64,000 bases of DNA from Theristus sp. LFF4_11 (taxonomy: Eukaryota; Nematoda; Chromadorea; Monhysterida; Xyalidae): positions 152,443-216,442 of the forward strand of contig JASANC010003917.1 in assembly GCA_030248135.1 (NCBI GenBank). Direction: 5' to 3'. Below the pieces are notes generated by a model that did no database searches, was not told where the DNA came from, and saw only the letters and a program-made list of their open reading frames with translations. Position 1 is the first letter of the stretch; each line of letters begins with the position of its first letter. The translations under genes and the position numbers were made by a program. Positions 37,238 to 48,700 of this stretch are shown here, piece by piece.

Positions 37238-38642
37238 CTTGGGGTTCTAGTGTGACTTGATGATTCTGTAACTGAAAACGTCCAGTTTCCATGCGATGCA
37301 TTCAGAAAATGTTCCTGTGTATCCAGCCTAGTATCCAATGGCAACGCAACTGCTTCAGACAATGTCTTTTGCACGCTAAAAATGTACGAACTCCTGTCCC
37401 GTGGCGTGACCCGAGCTGTGTCCGTGTCCGTAAAATATTTTTTTGGTTATCGGGTCAGGACACGTCACTGGACACGCGTTCGGACATTTTTTCAGCGTGT
37501 GTGAAACGCGGTTATCAACAATAATGAAATTCGAATTTAGGAAGTGTAGGAAATTGTTTTCAGTTTTCAGTTTTCAGTAGCAGGTGAACACTGTTCGCAT
37601 TGAACAACGAGTCCAAAGAGTATGCGACAACGTTTTTAAGGCGATAAAAACTTGCAAGTTTTCGTATTAATTAACACACTATAGAATCACACTACCCTGA
37701 GCAAGTTGCTCAGTAAGGCATCAAGGAAAAAATAATTAGAGAAAACTGGGCTTTGCTGTGTACCTGTTAACACTAATTCAGGTGAACTGTATGACCGTTT
37801 ACTTTGTACCGTAATCACTTGAGCATTAAGTGATTGGCGGTGAAAAGGGAAAGTCCTGACGGATATTCGAACGGCATCGGAATGTCCCATGGAATGTCCG
37901 TCTATGGGCGGATATGCGGATATGCCAGTATGATATCTATGCGAGTTGCGGCAGGAATAACCACTGACAATGCTTTTGGGGGTTGAAAAAAACAACTCCG
38001 GGCCTTTCCTTTTCTGTTTATAGCGTTGTTCTATTTTTTTACAATGTGCATCCGGCAAACCAACCTTTTCACTCATCTTGAAATCCAAGAATGTTTCTGC
38101 GCGCTGTAACTTTTTACTTAACATCGTGTCAATTGTCTAAGTTGTTTCGGACTTTTTACTAGCTCTAGAAAATACGTGCATTCTCTCAAAAGCGCGTGTT
38201 AAGAAACTGACGCAATTTTACGGTATGTTACATGTATGTTATTGCGTGTGAGGCAACCTGTTGAGGCGGAAAACCCGGTCTGAGACCATGGAGGCTAGCA
38301 CAGACTTCGGGGAATCTATCAACATGTTTATTAGATATCTACACAACTTTTAATCACATCGCGACTGTAGTAGTGGGGCATTATGCAAAGGTGTTTGTGT
38401 GTGTGTGCATTGAAGTTGAAAACTTTTGCGGTTTCACAAGTGAAAACTGGTTCAGAAACTGTCACAGTGCTGGTGGACTGTTAATGTGCTGTCTCTGTGC
38501 CTTTGTCTCACTGTATGTGTCACTGAAAAAACTGAACTTCAACATTTTATCAACAATTGATTGACTGACCATTGCTTATTCAACAAATATCTAATCTTGT
38601 AACTTATTGAGTGATACCAGCGGTTTGTGACTCAACAAAATA

Positions 38643-38770
38643 CCGTAATCTTAAAACCCCACCCCTAGAATTTGTTTGTAAATAAACCCCCCCCCCCCCA
38701 CCAATAATCCCCCCCCCGAAAAGTCGCTGACGTATTAATCCCCCATGGGGGTTTATTGGAGATAATACTG
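38643..38770. mobile_element. Short decayed relative of the CCGTATTACC MITE
   Basis: TA-CCGTAATCTTAAAACCCC at the left and TTGGAGATAATACTG-TA at the right, with C runs and CCCCCATGGGGGTTTATT inside, matching parts of the elements at 33362 and 53585 in about 128 bp. Confidence 0.6.
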
Positions 38771-39389
38771 TAAAGTTGGTTTAATTTTCACGCAGCAAAT
38801 AAAAATGGATAGAAGACGAATGGAAAAAGACGAGCCAGATACAATTGTAATGCCAGATGGCAAACATACAGCGGAACCCATTATTTTACTTATTTTGCAT
38901 GTTGTGAAAGCACATACAGTGTATTTTCGATATCCACAAAACTGCTTCGTCCCCAAGGACCTGGAGCCGGTTTTTTAATGCAACGTAACCAGTTTTTTTA
39001 TCTGAAATTGACGTTGAAAACCAGAAAAGAGCACACACTTTGAAAAGAATTATTACCGTTTTGCCTTTGGTCGAGAAACCACATGCCATTTTGTTTGTGT
39101 TTTAACGCCTCTGTTTATTAACGCAGAAATAAGAACGGTTTTGGACTAAACTCCGTTGCAATCGATTGTGTTTCGGTGTGTGTGACACTTCATTTTCATC
39201 ATCCACTTGCATCAAAAGTTAAAAATCGTTGCATCACAAATGCTCAGCGCTGAACGTTGAATTCAAAACGCATATCCAATCAGTGTGCTTCACAAAAGCG
39301 TGTGCAGGTCAACTTCAAATTTACATGAAAACACGAAACAAACTGTTTTTTGTCTCGTTTCCAGTTGTCATTATTCGCACGAAACCAAC

Positions 39390-42300
39390 ATGGCTTGTTT
39401 CGACCTCCGCACCAACGTCCCTGTTGCTGTGATCATTCTGGCGACTGGTATTTTATTGCAAAGTACTCGTGTGTTCTCAGTCAATTTTGATCACTCAAAG
39501 GCCACCAATCAGATCGAGGCGCATCCATTGGCAGACAGTGTTCGTTTGTTCGACAGCCTTTTCAGCCATCATTATCGAGCGGACATTCGTCCAAACAACG
39601 GCGACAATCGTCCAATCACCGTGCATCTACGACCGACGCTGGACGGAATTCTCAGTGTGGTCGGTTGCAGAAAAAAAGACTTTTTTATAAAGACAACTGC
39701 AATAAACTGCCGCTTTCACCAGTTCTGTTTTTTTTTCTCAGGAAGCCGCTAGTCAAATGGTGACACTCTCGATCTGGTTCGACATGGTAAAAAGTTCATT
39801 TTTTAAACATCTGAAGCAATTTTAAGAAAATTTGAAGAACGTTCAGAAATCAAAGATTCCGCAGTCTTTTTCAGTATTGGAACGATCCACAGCTCCGCTG
39901 GGAGCCGTCAGAGTTTGGTGGCATTCGGAATTTGTCCGTTACACAGCGCAAATTGTGGCTGCCGGACACCAACATTCTCGAAGAGTAAGCTGCCAGGCTT
40001 CAATGCTGCACCTTGGAAGCGCTGATTGGTTGTACGAACATGAGATGCAGCAAAGCCAAGATCAGTGGTTTGGTCGCATTAACAACAGTGAAATGAGCCG
40101 CCTTTCGGCTTTGCCATGTTGTGGCTTGGATTTTCATGTCATAATTTGACTCTCTGGTCATTTCACTCTGCGGCGGGTCAAGGTATGACTCTTACATATC
40201 ATCCAAGTGCCGGCTGTCTCTGATTACGTCTCTCAAACCCACAAATTCAGCAACCCACAATTTTTGCGGATTGTCTACGCAGACTGATGTCACGCCGCTC
40301 CGGCAGCACACCCGACTACGTGCACCTGTCCTACGACGGCAACGTCTCATACGCCTCCAATGAGGTCGTGTCCGTGTCGTGTCCGCTGGACGTCGCCGAC
40401 TTTCCGTTCGACCGTCAACGTTGCTCGGTGACGTACGTCAGCTGGATACACCCGGTGACGGAGCTGCGACTGCGGCCGAGCGACGATGAGCTCGTGTTGA
40501 ATACGGACACAATTGGTACAGGGTGATGGTGGTAAGGTGTGCATGTACACACACAGTTGGTATGGTGATCGTGGCGAGATCGTGTGCAGTGCTTGACAAG
40601 TATACATACATAGTTTGCCGTGTTTTTGCCGCGCAGTAAAATTGGACGTCACGTGGTTACCAAAAACATTCAGCTGATGATAGCCCAGAATTTAGAGTTC
40701 GACTGTATAAAATGTAAATTTTTGTTTGGCGTTTGCTTCGTACTGTTAGCGTTTTGCGGACAAACAGCAACACACTGGATTGTCCAGGACTTGCGGGGTC
40801 AGTCCGCAGTCCACAAAGCAAAAACTGACGTATCTTTGGCATACTTTGAACAATTTCGCATATTTTCAGACAGCCCAGAATGGCACGTGCTGTCCTATAC
40901 GCATGAGGTGCAGCCGTCGCACTATTTCGGCTTGCAGTTTGACCGAGTGGTGTACACAATCGCAATTAAGGTGTGTTTTGAAAAGTTTTGTTTCAACTCT
41001 TCAATCTTCTAAATCTTAAACTTAGTGAATCGGTGCACAGGTTTTGCATTTCTTTTCAAGCGACGCCCTGGCTACTACATGCTAACGCTGGCGCTACCAA
41101 CGTTTATGATTGTCACAATCACGCTCGTTGGTCTGTTCAGGTCGGTATTGTCGTTTTCCTCTTATCGAAGTGTGTACACTCAAACTTCAAATTGGGTGAT
41201 TTAGCTTTTCCCAGAGCATGCAACGTTCGCTTCCGACAAACTGAAACGATAAGCGATCAACTGAAAAACAATCGCTGGCATGTTCTGTTATTAAAGTTGA
41301 ATGCAACATCGACTAAAGCGTTGCAGTCCATCGGACGCCCATCAACACCGCGAGGAGCGCGTCAGTCTCGGTATGACCGCGCTGCTGACGATCGCTGTCA
41401 TTCTCATGATTGTCTCCGATCAGATGCCCAAGAACGAAAAGGACTTCCCGTTGCTTGGTTCGCTTTTTGGTTTTGTCTGTGCGCCTTTTAACTATTTTTT
41501 GAAGAACATTAGTTTGAACTGATGATTGTTTGCACCATTGAACTACGCCAACGCTTCTGCAAACGGTGCTTGCTGTGCAGCATAGTTTTTTTTTCAGCTA
41601 ATTCTTTGCAAATAGCCCAGCCCACGACTAGCCCAGCAAATAAACCAGCAAATATGTACAATGTCGCGTAAACCCTCAACATTTTCCGGTCATTCTTGCG
41701 TGTGTGATGAGTTCGCGCATTGTAAAAGTGTCGACGAACGTCACACACCGGGTAAATGTCGCGCCGCAACAAAACCAAAAAACAACCGCGCAGGCAACTT
41801 CATCATCTGGGAGATGATACTAATCGCGGTCGCAATCTGCGTCGCCGTCGCCATCATGTACCTGCACAGTCAGGCGGCCTTTGACCGACCAGTGCCACGG
41901 TCGCTGTTGCGTGCCGTGTTTCTGCCGACGAGCAAGCGACAGCAACACGCGAACGGTCGACGTTGCTCGATGAAGCGGCCGAGTTATCCGTCGCCGAATT
42001 TGAACGAGAAAACCGAACCGGCAATAATTGGAGGAACAAGGAGCTCTCGATTGAAGCTGGATGCAGTATTATCTATTTTTTGGGGGTTTGAATGCGTTTG
42101 CAGACGTGGAAAGCAAACTAGTATTAGTTTCAATCTTTATGTGGCAATTCAAAATCGCATCCGACCTTTTTGGGGGACTCGGATCACTTTGCCCATTTTG
42201 AATTGCCGCGTCATGCATGACACTGTTTGCCTATCTCTATGCGCGCCGTGAGTCTGGGCGCCAAAATAAATTTACAATTCAAATGCCGATTGCGCAACCG

Positions 42301-42616
42301 CGCACAAGTGGCAGTCAATCAATCAGGCGTGCGCTATGCGCGGTTTTCAAAAACAACAAAAATGCTGCTGTTGATTGCGAAAACTGCCGAAACCACACAG
42401 GTCTACGAAAAGCTCAACCGGGTTCAATCGATTCTGGATCGAATCCATTGCTCGTTGAAGTTGCGCGTCGCCGAGCACGAGAAGGAGCGACAGACCTGGC
42501 AGAGCTGGATGAGCGTCTGCCATCGACTGGACCTCCTGGCGATGTGTTCCTTCGTGACCGTGAACGTCACCGCGGTCGTCGTGGTCGCGTCGCGATTGCC
42601 GACGCAGAATTTTTAG
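39390..42616 (+). CDS. Cys-loop ligand-gated ion channel subunit, non-alpha
   Basis: Nine exons: 39390-39659, 39742-39786, 39875-39984, 40283-40515, 40870-40970, 41061-41140, 41327-41457, 41794-42065 and 42401-42616. Every phase closes, giving 485 aa, normal for the family. A signal peptide (VAVIILATGILL) opens the protein. The Cys-loop is C175-PLDVADFPFDRQR-C189, exactly 13 residues between cysteines. Four TM segments follow near 257-279, 292-312, 326-346 and 459-479. The M2 entry EERVSLG has glutamates where anion channels carry PAR, so cation selectivity is expected. Loop C (SYTHEVQPSHYF) lacks the vicinal cysteine pair, so this is not an alpha-type nicotinic subunit. A TTTCCAG acceptor-like site 26 nt before the ATG could be a trans-splice or 5' UTR splice site. 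The ligand cannot be told. Confidence 0.88.
42135..42292. repeat. Dispersed intronic repeat, copy 1
   Basis: Contains TTATGTGGCAATTCAAAATC, GACTCGGATCA and CGTCATGCATGACACTGTTT, ending near GCGCCAAAATAAA. Related stretches lie at 43657-43850 and 61690-61840. It is in the last intron of the channel gene. Confidence 0.6.
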
Positions 42617-42776
42617 AAAATATAGATAATAACGATTGTTGTGTATCGTTTTGCACTTTGGTGTTGTTCACCATTTCACCTCGCCAGTTATTGTTTCGTT
42701 TGTTTGTTTATGTGACACGTGAAACCAAGCACTAATAGAATCACTAATCGTTTGCAAAAACGCCAATACACAAATA

Positions 42777-45700
42777 TCAATTAGAGCCTTGTAAATCTTG
42801 ATCCTGACACATTTCGTAATAAAGTCCCTTTCGTTCGAGCAATTCGGCATGGCTACCTGAAAAAAGTAGCCCTTTGCAAATATGGTTTTAACCGAGTGTC
42901 TTGATTTTACACCACCGTTTGGCTCGAAAGTAGATTTTCAGACACGCCCAATTGACTACTTCGATCTGAGGCTGGGCTTAGAAGAAGCTTGTTTTTTTTC
43001 TTCTCTCCATTCCGAGAAATAATTAGCACACAAAAGTAAACACCAGAACACCTTTTTCGACGACTTTTCCCTCGCGAATGACCGCGATGACGTCGGCGTT
43101 TTGTATCGTCGACAGTCGATGCGCCACGACCACACAGGTGCGCCCGCGGCGTGCTTCGTCCAGCGCGTCTTGCACGATCTGCAACAGCCATCCGCTTATG
43201 CGTACCGTGAGGTGTCTTGTGCTAAGGTATGTTTGTTTAAACCTGTTACTTATTTTGCAGATCACAGAGTGCATGTGAGACTTTTGAATGACGGTTTGAA
43301 GAACGAATGTGTAGCGGGTTTGGTTGAACTCACAGCATACTCCAGATTTCGGCCAAAAAATGTTTTCTTGCTACTCCAATGCGCCGTTGTTTTTTCATTT
43401 GCGAGCTCTGCATGTACTCTGTGATAAAAACGTGGCAGGTGAACCTACTGCAGAAAAAAACATCCCAACAACACCGACGATACCAAACGAACCTTTTCGC
43501 TCTCCGTGTCCAGCGCGCTGGTCGCCTCATCGAGCAGTAGAATCTTCGGCTTTCTAATCAGCGCCCGTGCGATTGCGATTCGCTGCTTCTGACCGCCGGA
43601 CAACTGGGCGCCCTTTTCGCCGACAGGAGTCGCGTAGCCCTGCGACGAATTTATTATCGTTTATTTTGATTCCGAGACTATATGCGCGCATAGATAGGTA
43701 AACAGTTTCACGCATGACGCGGCAATTCAAAATTGGCAAAATCGTCCGAGTCCCCTAAATAGGGCCGAGTCACTCTGCCGATTTTCTGAATTGCCACATA
43801 AAGATTTCCACTATTATCTTTCATTTTGGTCCCGGTTCTCTATGCCTTTGCACACAGGGATAGGAAAAACGTTTCAAGAATCCGCGGGAATTCAAAATTG
43901 GGTTACGGTAGCTGACGAAAGACGTCGGATGACGTCATGCGTCTGGTTTGGTGTCCGGCTTTTCCCCAACGCGTGAAACTTTTGTGCACGCGGTCTTCCT
44001 GTAACGATAATAGTTGCCTTTCTACCTCTACAGACGCATTGAGTCGCAGAACCCCGAAAAAAACTTATAATCTTTGCGGCTGGAAAAATAATGCCAGTAG
44101 CAAGCCTCTCACCAGCGGCTGCGACAAAATGAAGTTGTGAACGTTGGCGAGTTTGGCGACGGCGACCACTCGCTCGTGCGTCACCGGCTCCAGCATGCCG
44201 AACGCGATGTTCTGCTCGATGGTGCCGTTGAAGAGCACCGGCTCCTGGCTGACCAACGCCATTTGCGCCCTAGCGTAAGCCACGTTCAAGCGACGCAGTT
44301 CGTAGTCGTCGACAAACTGAAATACAGTCGAACTCTGAATTGCAGGCAATCAGCTGATTGGTTGATGAATGCAATGTGGTTCTGTGCAGCGGCATTGCTG
44401 CGTGTGTGGGCGGAGTCTGTCATGCACAGAAAGCGTTGCATCAGGTTATCGCCAGCCAAGCGGCTGATTGCCTATAAATTAGAGTTCGACTGTACAGGGT
44501 GCTCCATATTGCATTGATGATCAAGCGCACGCAAAAAACACCGCTTTTTATCGTTTTCCGTGACATGCCTTTTTCGCGTCACCAACTCACTGTGATAAAA
44601 AACCATTTGAACGCCGTGGCGTACCACGCATACGCAAACCTCGAGAAGCGTGGTACAGCGCTAGGCGACTGCTAATTTTTGTGAAGCATGGCAGAAACAT
44701 GGGCATGAACAAAGATACGACACGGTCAGTGACATGCAGAAGCACATGCGACCTGCGAACCAAGTGTATTTGTTTGTTTGTTTGTTTGTTTGTTTGTTTG
44801 TTTGTTTGTTTGTTTGTTTGTTTGTTTGTTTGTTTGTTTGTTTGTTTGTTTGTTTGTTTGTTTGTTTGTTTGTTTGTTTGTTTGTTTGTTTGTTTGTTTG
44901 TTTGTTTGTTTGTTTGTTTGTTTGTTTGTTTGTTTGTTTGTTTGTTTGTTTGTTTGTTTGTTTGTTTGTTTGTTTGTTTGTTTGTTTGTTTGTTTGTTTG
45001 TTTGTTTGTTTGTTTGTTTGTTTGTTTGTTTGTTTGTTTGTTTGTTTGTTTGTTTGTTTTTTGTTCGTTACTGTCAAAGTTTACCGGGCTGCAATTCTTT
45101 GGCTCGCATTCGTCCAGCCGGTCCTGCAACAGTGGTGCAGAGCAGGAAACAACCAAAATGTGTGAGACTGGGAATGTTGTCTTCCCGCAAGCCGTGTCTA
45201 CTCGGGTATGTTGTCCCCCACGAAAATCGTCTTTTTGGGAGTATTTTCTCACTGGAATCGTTGCCTCTATCGGAGTGTTGTCTTCCAGGGAGTGTGGTCT
45301 TCCTGGGAGTGTTCTCTCCACGTGATGTATGACCTATTTTTTTTAACGTGTCCCACTGAAATGACGTCATGTGCCGCCAAACATGCGCTTGCCGTTCAAA
45401 GCATACCAGATTTTCCGTTTAGCCGATTTCTTCCCGTAAATAAATGGTGAATGTCGAATCAGTCACACCAAACTGACATATTAGTGCCTGTACTTTGACA
45501 AACGGGTGTTTTTAAAGCAAATGGAGTCATTTTAGTCAGGACAAGTTTGAATAAATCCACAATACATATTTCCCAGAGAGTGTTGTCTCCCCGGGGGTAT
45601 TTTTTTCACCGGAAGAGTTGTTTCTCCACCCACAGGCTTTGTAGTTGGCACGGATTTGTGTGGCTATCGTGGGCTGGCGTGCGTATTAGCGCCCACCTCT

Positions 45701-48700
45701 TGGGTCAACAAAAAAGACCATAAACCACCTCTGCTTTTGACCCAATGCAGTAAAATTAGAAAAGTACGCTTTATCGCCAGAATAAAAATTATATGCGAGT
45801 ATATGAATGAAGAAGAAGCAGCTAAAAATAATGTTACGCATGAAAACAAAACATAAAAAGTATAATAAACGCCAAAAGCCTATTAGCACGCAAAAATGGT
45901 TTCAATAAACGGGCGCACGCAAAAGAACTTGCGACCCACCCCACCAGACCGAAAAAAGACATAATTTTTATTACTTTTGAAGACATATTTTATTTGCTTG
46001 TTGAAACATGCCGCTTTGTGGGCCGAGAAGAGGGATTATCTAAAAATGCGTGAGACGCATATAAAAGGAGGAATATGGCCTTGTGTAAGCAGTGAAAGAC
46101 TTGGCTCGACAACGCTTTTCAAGTATCTGATGTGGTACACACGGATAAAAGTACATAAGAGTCATATTTTTGCGCCGTTTATTTATGATTTCGGTTGCAC
46201 ATGGCAACCCTCGTACTTTGTATTGTAGACAAATGACCTTTCACATTTGCGGATTTCGGGCATTTAGCGACCACTAAAACTACTAAAATAACAATCAGAC
46301 TTTAGCTCGCTGACACTGGTTTGTTCAGGACAAATTGTATCGCAGAAGCATTGCGGAACGCAAGGTCTCCTGTGGCAAAGGCAATGACTCACGGGACAGA
46401 CGGTTTATCCTGCCACACTAGTTGAAGGTGACACCGGTAAAAAAAGGTGAAAATCAACGGAAGACAACTCCTTTTTGTCACTGGTGCTGGTGTGTACACA
46501 GCGGTGCGTACGTTAACAACAACGAAAAAGCTACATGCAACAATGTTTTGCAATCTCTAATTTTTCTGTTTTTGCACAGAATTTACAGAATTTCGCACAT
46601 GGCGTGATTTTAGATTAAATCGAAGAGAACAATTAAAAAATAACTTCAAAGTTTTACGCTTTTCAGCAAAACGAAAACGAAAACGAAAACTTTCGGATTC
46701 GCTGCCCTCCGGGGATATAGCGACCGCAGGCCACCGAAACCGAAATCGGGCTAAGATCACTGGTGCCCCCAGGACAGAGCGGGGCTTAGAGGCTGCCCCC
46801 CTCACATGCCGAGGGTATTGGTTCCACGGGATGGTGAGCCGTCCATTCCCCAATCCCACCGGAGTTTGGTACCTTCGGGTTTCCGGAATCGGTGGGGGGG
46901 GGGGGCGTGCTTCAAAAAAAACAAACAAACGCGGCGCAAAAATATGACCCTTATGTACTTGTATCCGTGTGTACCACATCAGATACTTGAAAAGCGTTGT
47001 CGAGCCAAGTCTTTCACTGCTTACACAAGGCCATATTCCTCCTTTTATATGCGTCTCACGCATTTTTAGATAATATTCTGACTTTTACATAAGCCCCGAA
47101 GGTCGGACCAAAATCACAATTCGTTGGTCACACATTCTTCTAAACCCCGGACAACTCAGGTTTTTCATTTTTCGTTTTTAGGCCGATTTCTCCTATGCCA
47201 TTTCTACGGCCGATTCCCCAAAATCGTCACGATTCAGTACCTAGAATCGCTCACAAAAGAAAAACTGACCCAAAAGCCGTGATCGGCGTAATGAATTACC
47301 ATGGAAAACACCGTTTTCTTGTTTTTCATTTCTGGACCGGTTTCGCTAAATTCCACGGCCGATTCACCATAAATCGTCACGATTCAGTATCTAGAGTTGC
47401 TCATACAAGAAAACTAACCCAAAATCCGTGATCAGCACATTGAATTACCCTGGAAAAACCGTTTTCTCGTTTTTCATTTCTGGACCGATTTCGCCAATTT
47501 CCACGGCCGATTCGCCCGAAATCGTCACGATTCAGTATCTAAAGTTGCTCACGTAAGAAAACTAACCCAAAATTTGTGATCAGCGGATTGAATTACCCTG
47601 GAAAACACCCGTTTCTTGTTTTTCGTTCCTGGACCAATTTCGCCAACTTCCACGGCCGATTCGCCCGAAATCGTCACGATTCAGCATCTAGAGTTGCTCA
47701 CGTAAGAAAACTAACCCAAAATTCGTGATCAGCGCATTGAATTACCCTGGAAAACACCCTTTTCTTGTTTTTCGTTTCTGGACCGATTTCGCCAACTTCC
47801 ACGGCCGATTCGCCCGAAATCGTTACGATTCAGCATCTAGAGTTGCTCACGTAAGAAAACTAACCCAAAATCCGTGATCAGCGCATTGAATTACCCTGGA
47901 AAACACGCTTTTCTTGTTTTTCGTTTCTGGACCGATTTCGCCAACTTCCACGCCCGATTCGCCCGAAATCGTCACGATTCAGCGTCTAGAGTTGCTCACG
48001 TAAGAAAACTAACCCAAAATTCGTGATCAGCGCATTGAATTACCCTGGAAAACACCCTTTTCTTGTTTTTCGTTTCTGGACCGATTTCGCCAACTTCCAC
48101 GGCCGATTCGCCCGAAATCGTCACGATTCAGCATCTAGAGTTGCTCACGTAAGAAAACTAACCCAAAATTCGTGATCAGCGCATTGAATTACCCTGGAAA
48201 ACACCCTTTTCTTGTTTTTCGTTTCTGGACCGATTTCGCCAATTTCCACGGCCGATTCGCCCGAAATCGTCACGATTCAGCATCTAGAGTTGCTCGCGTA
48301 AGAAAACTAACCCAAAATTCGTGATCAGCGCATTGAATTACCCTGGAAAACACCCTTTTCATGTTTTTCGTTTCTGGACCGATTTCGCCAACTTCCACGG
48401 CCGATTCGCCCGAAATCGTCACGATTCAGCATCTAGAGTTGCTCACGTAAGAAAACTATCCCAAAATCCGTGATCAGCGTATTGAATTCCTACGGACTAA
48501 ACATTTCTGCTATTTTTCGTAGCTCAGACAAAATTTGTAAGACTGAAAAAATGATACCCAGTCAAAATGCTACGAATTTTCAAAAAATGCACAATTTTGA
48601 CCCAAAAAATGCCCGGGCAAAAAATAAACAAAATTTTCAAAATCTACGGATGAATTTACCCGAGGAAAAATTCTTGTTCAACTGTGAAAGTGTCCCAGCT

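Larger units (their letters stand above)
37133..39389. other. spacer with N-terminus-like frame, TTG repeat and decayed MITE
   Basis: Between the seven-TM receptor and the channel gene. 37138-37237 is a pure TTG repeat. A minus-strand frame 37374-37129 reads MQKTLSEAVALPL and then LNASHGNWTFSV with two N-glycosylation sequons, as an extracellular N-terminus would, but runs into polyglutamine and a stop. A decayed CCGTA-type MITE is at 38643-38770. The rest shows nothing recognisable. Confidence 0.5.

Noticed and set aside
37687..38124. 145-aa minus-strand open frame upstream of the seven-TM receptor
   Set aside because: No motif, no clear splice connection to the receptor, and AT-rich codon use.
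44587..45332. Long open frames on both strands over the TTTG tract
   Set aside because: They are translations of a tetranucleotide repeat, open in several frames at once, with no flanking coding signal.
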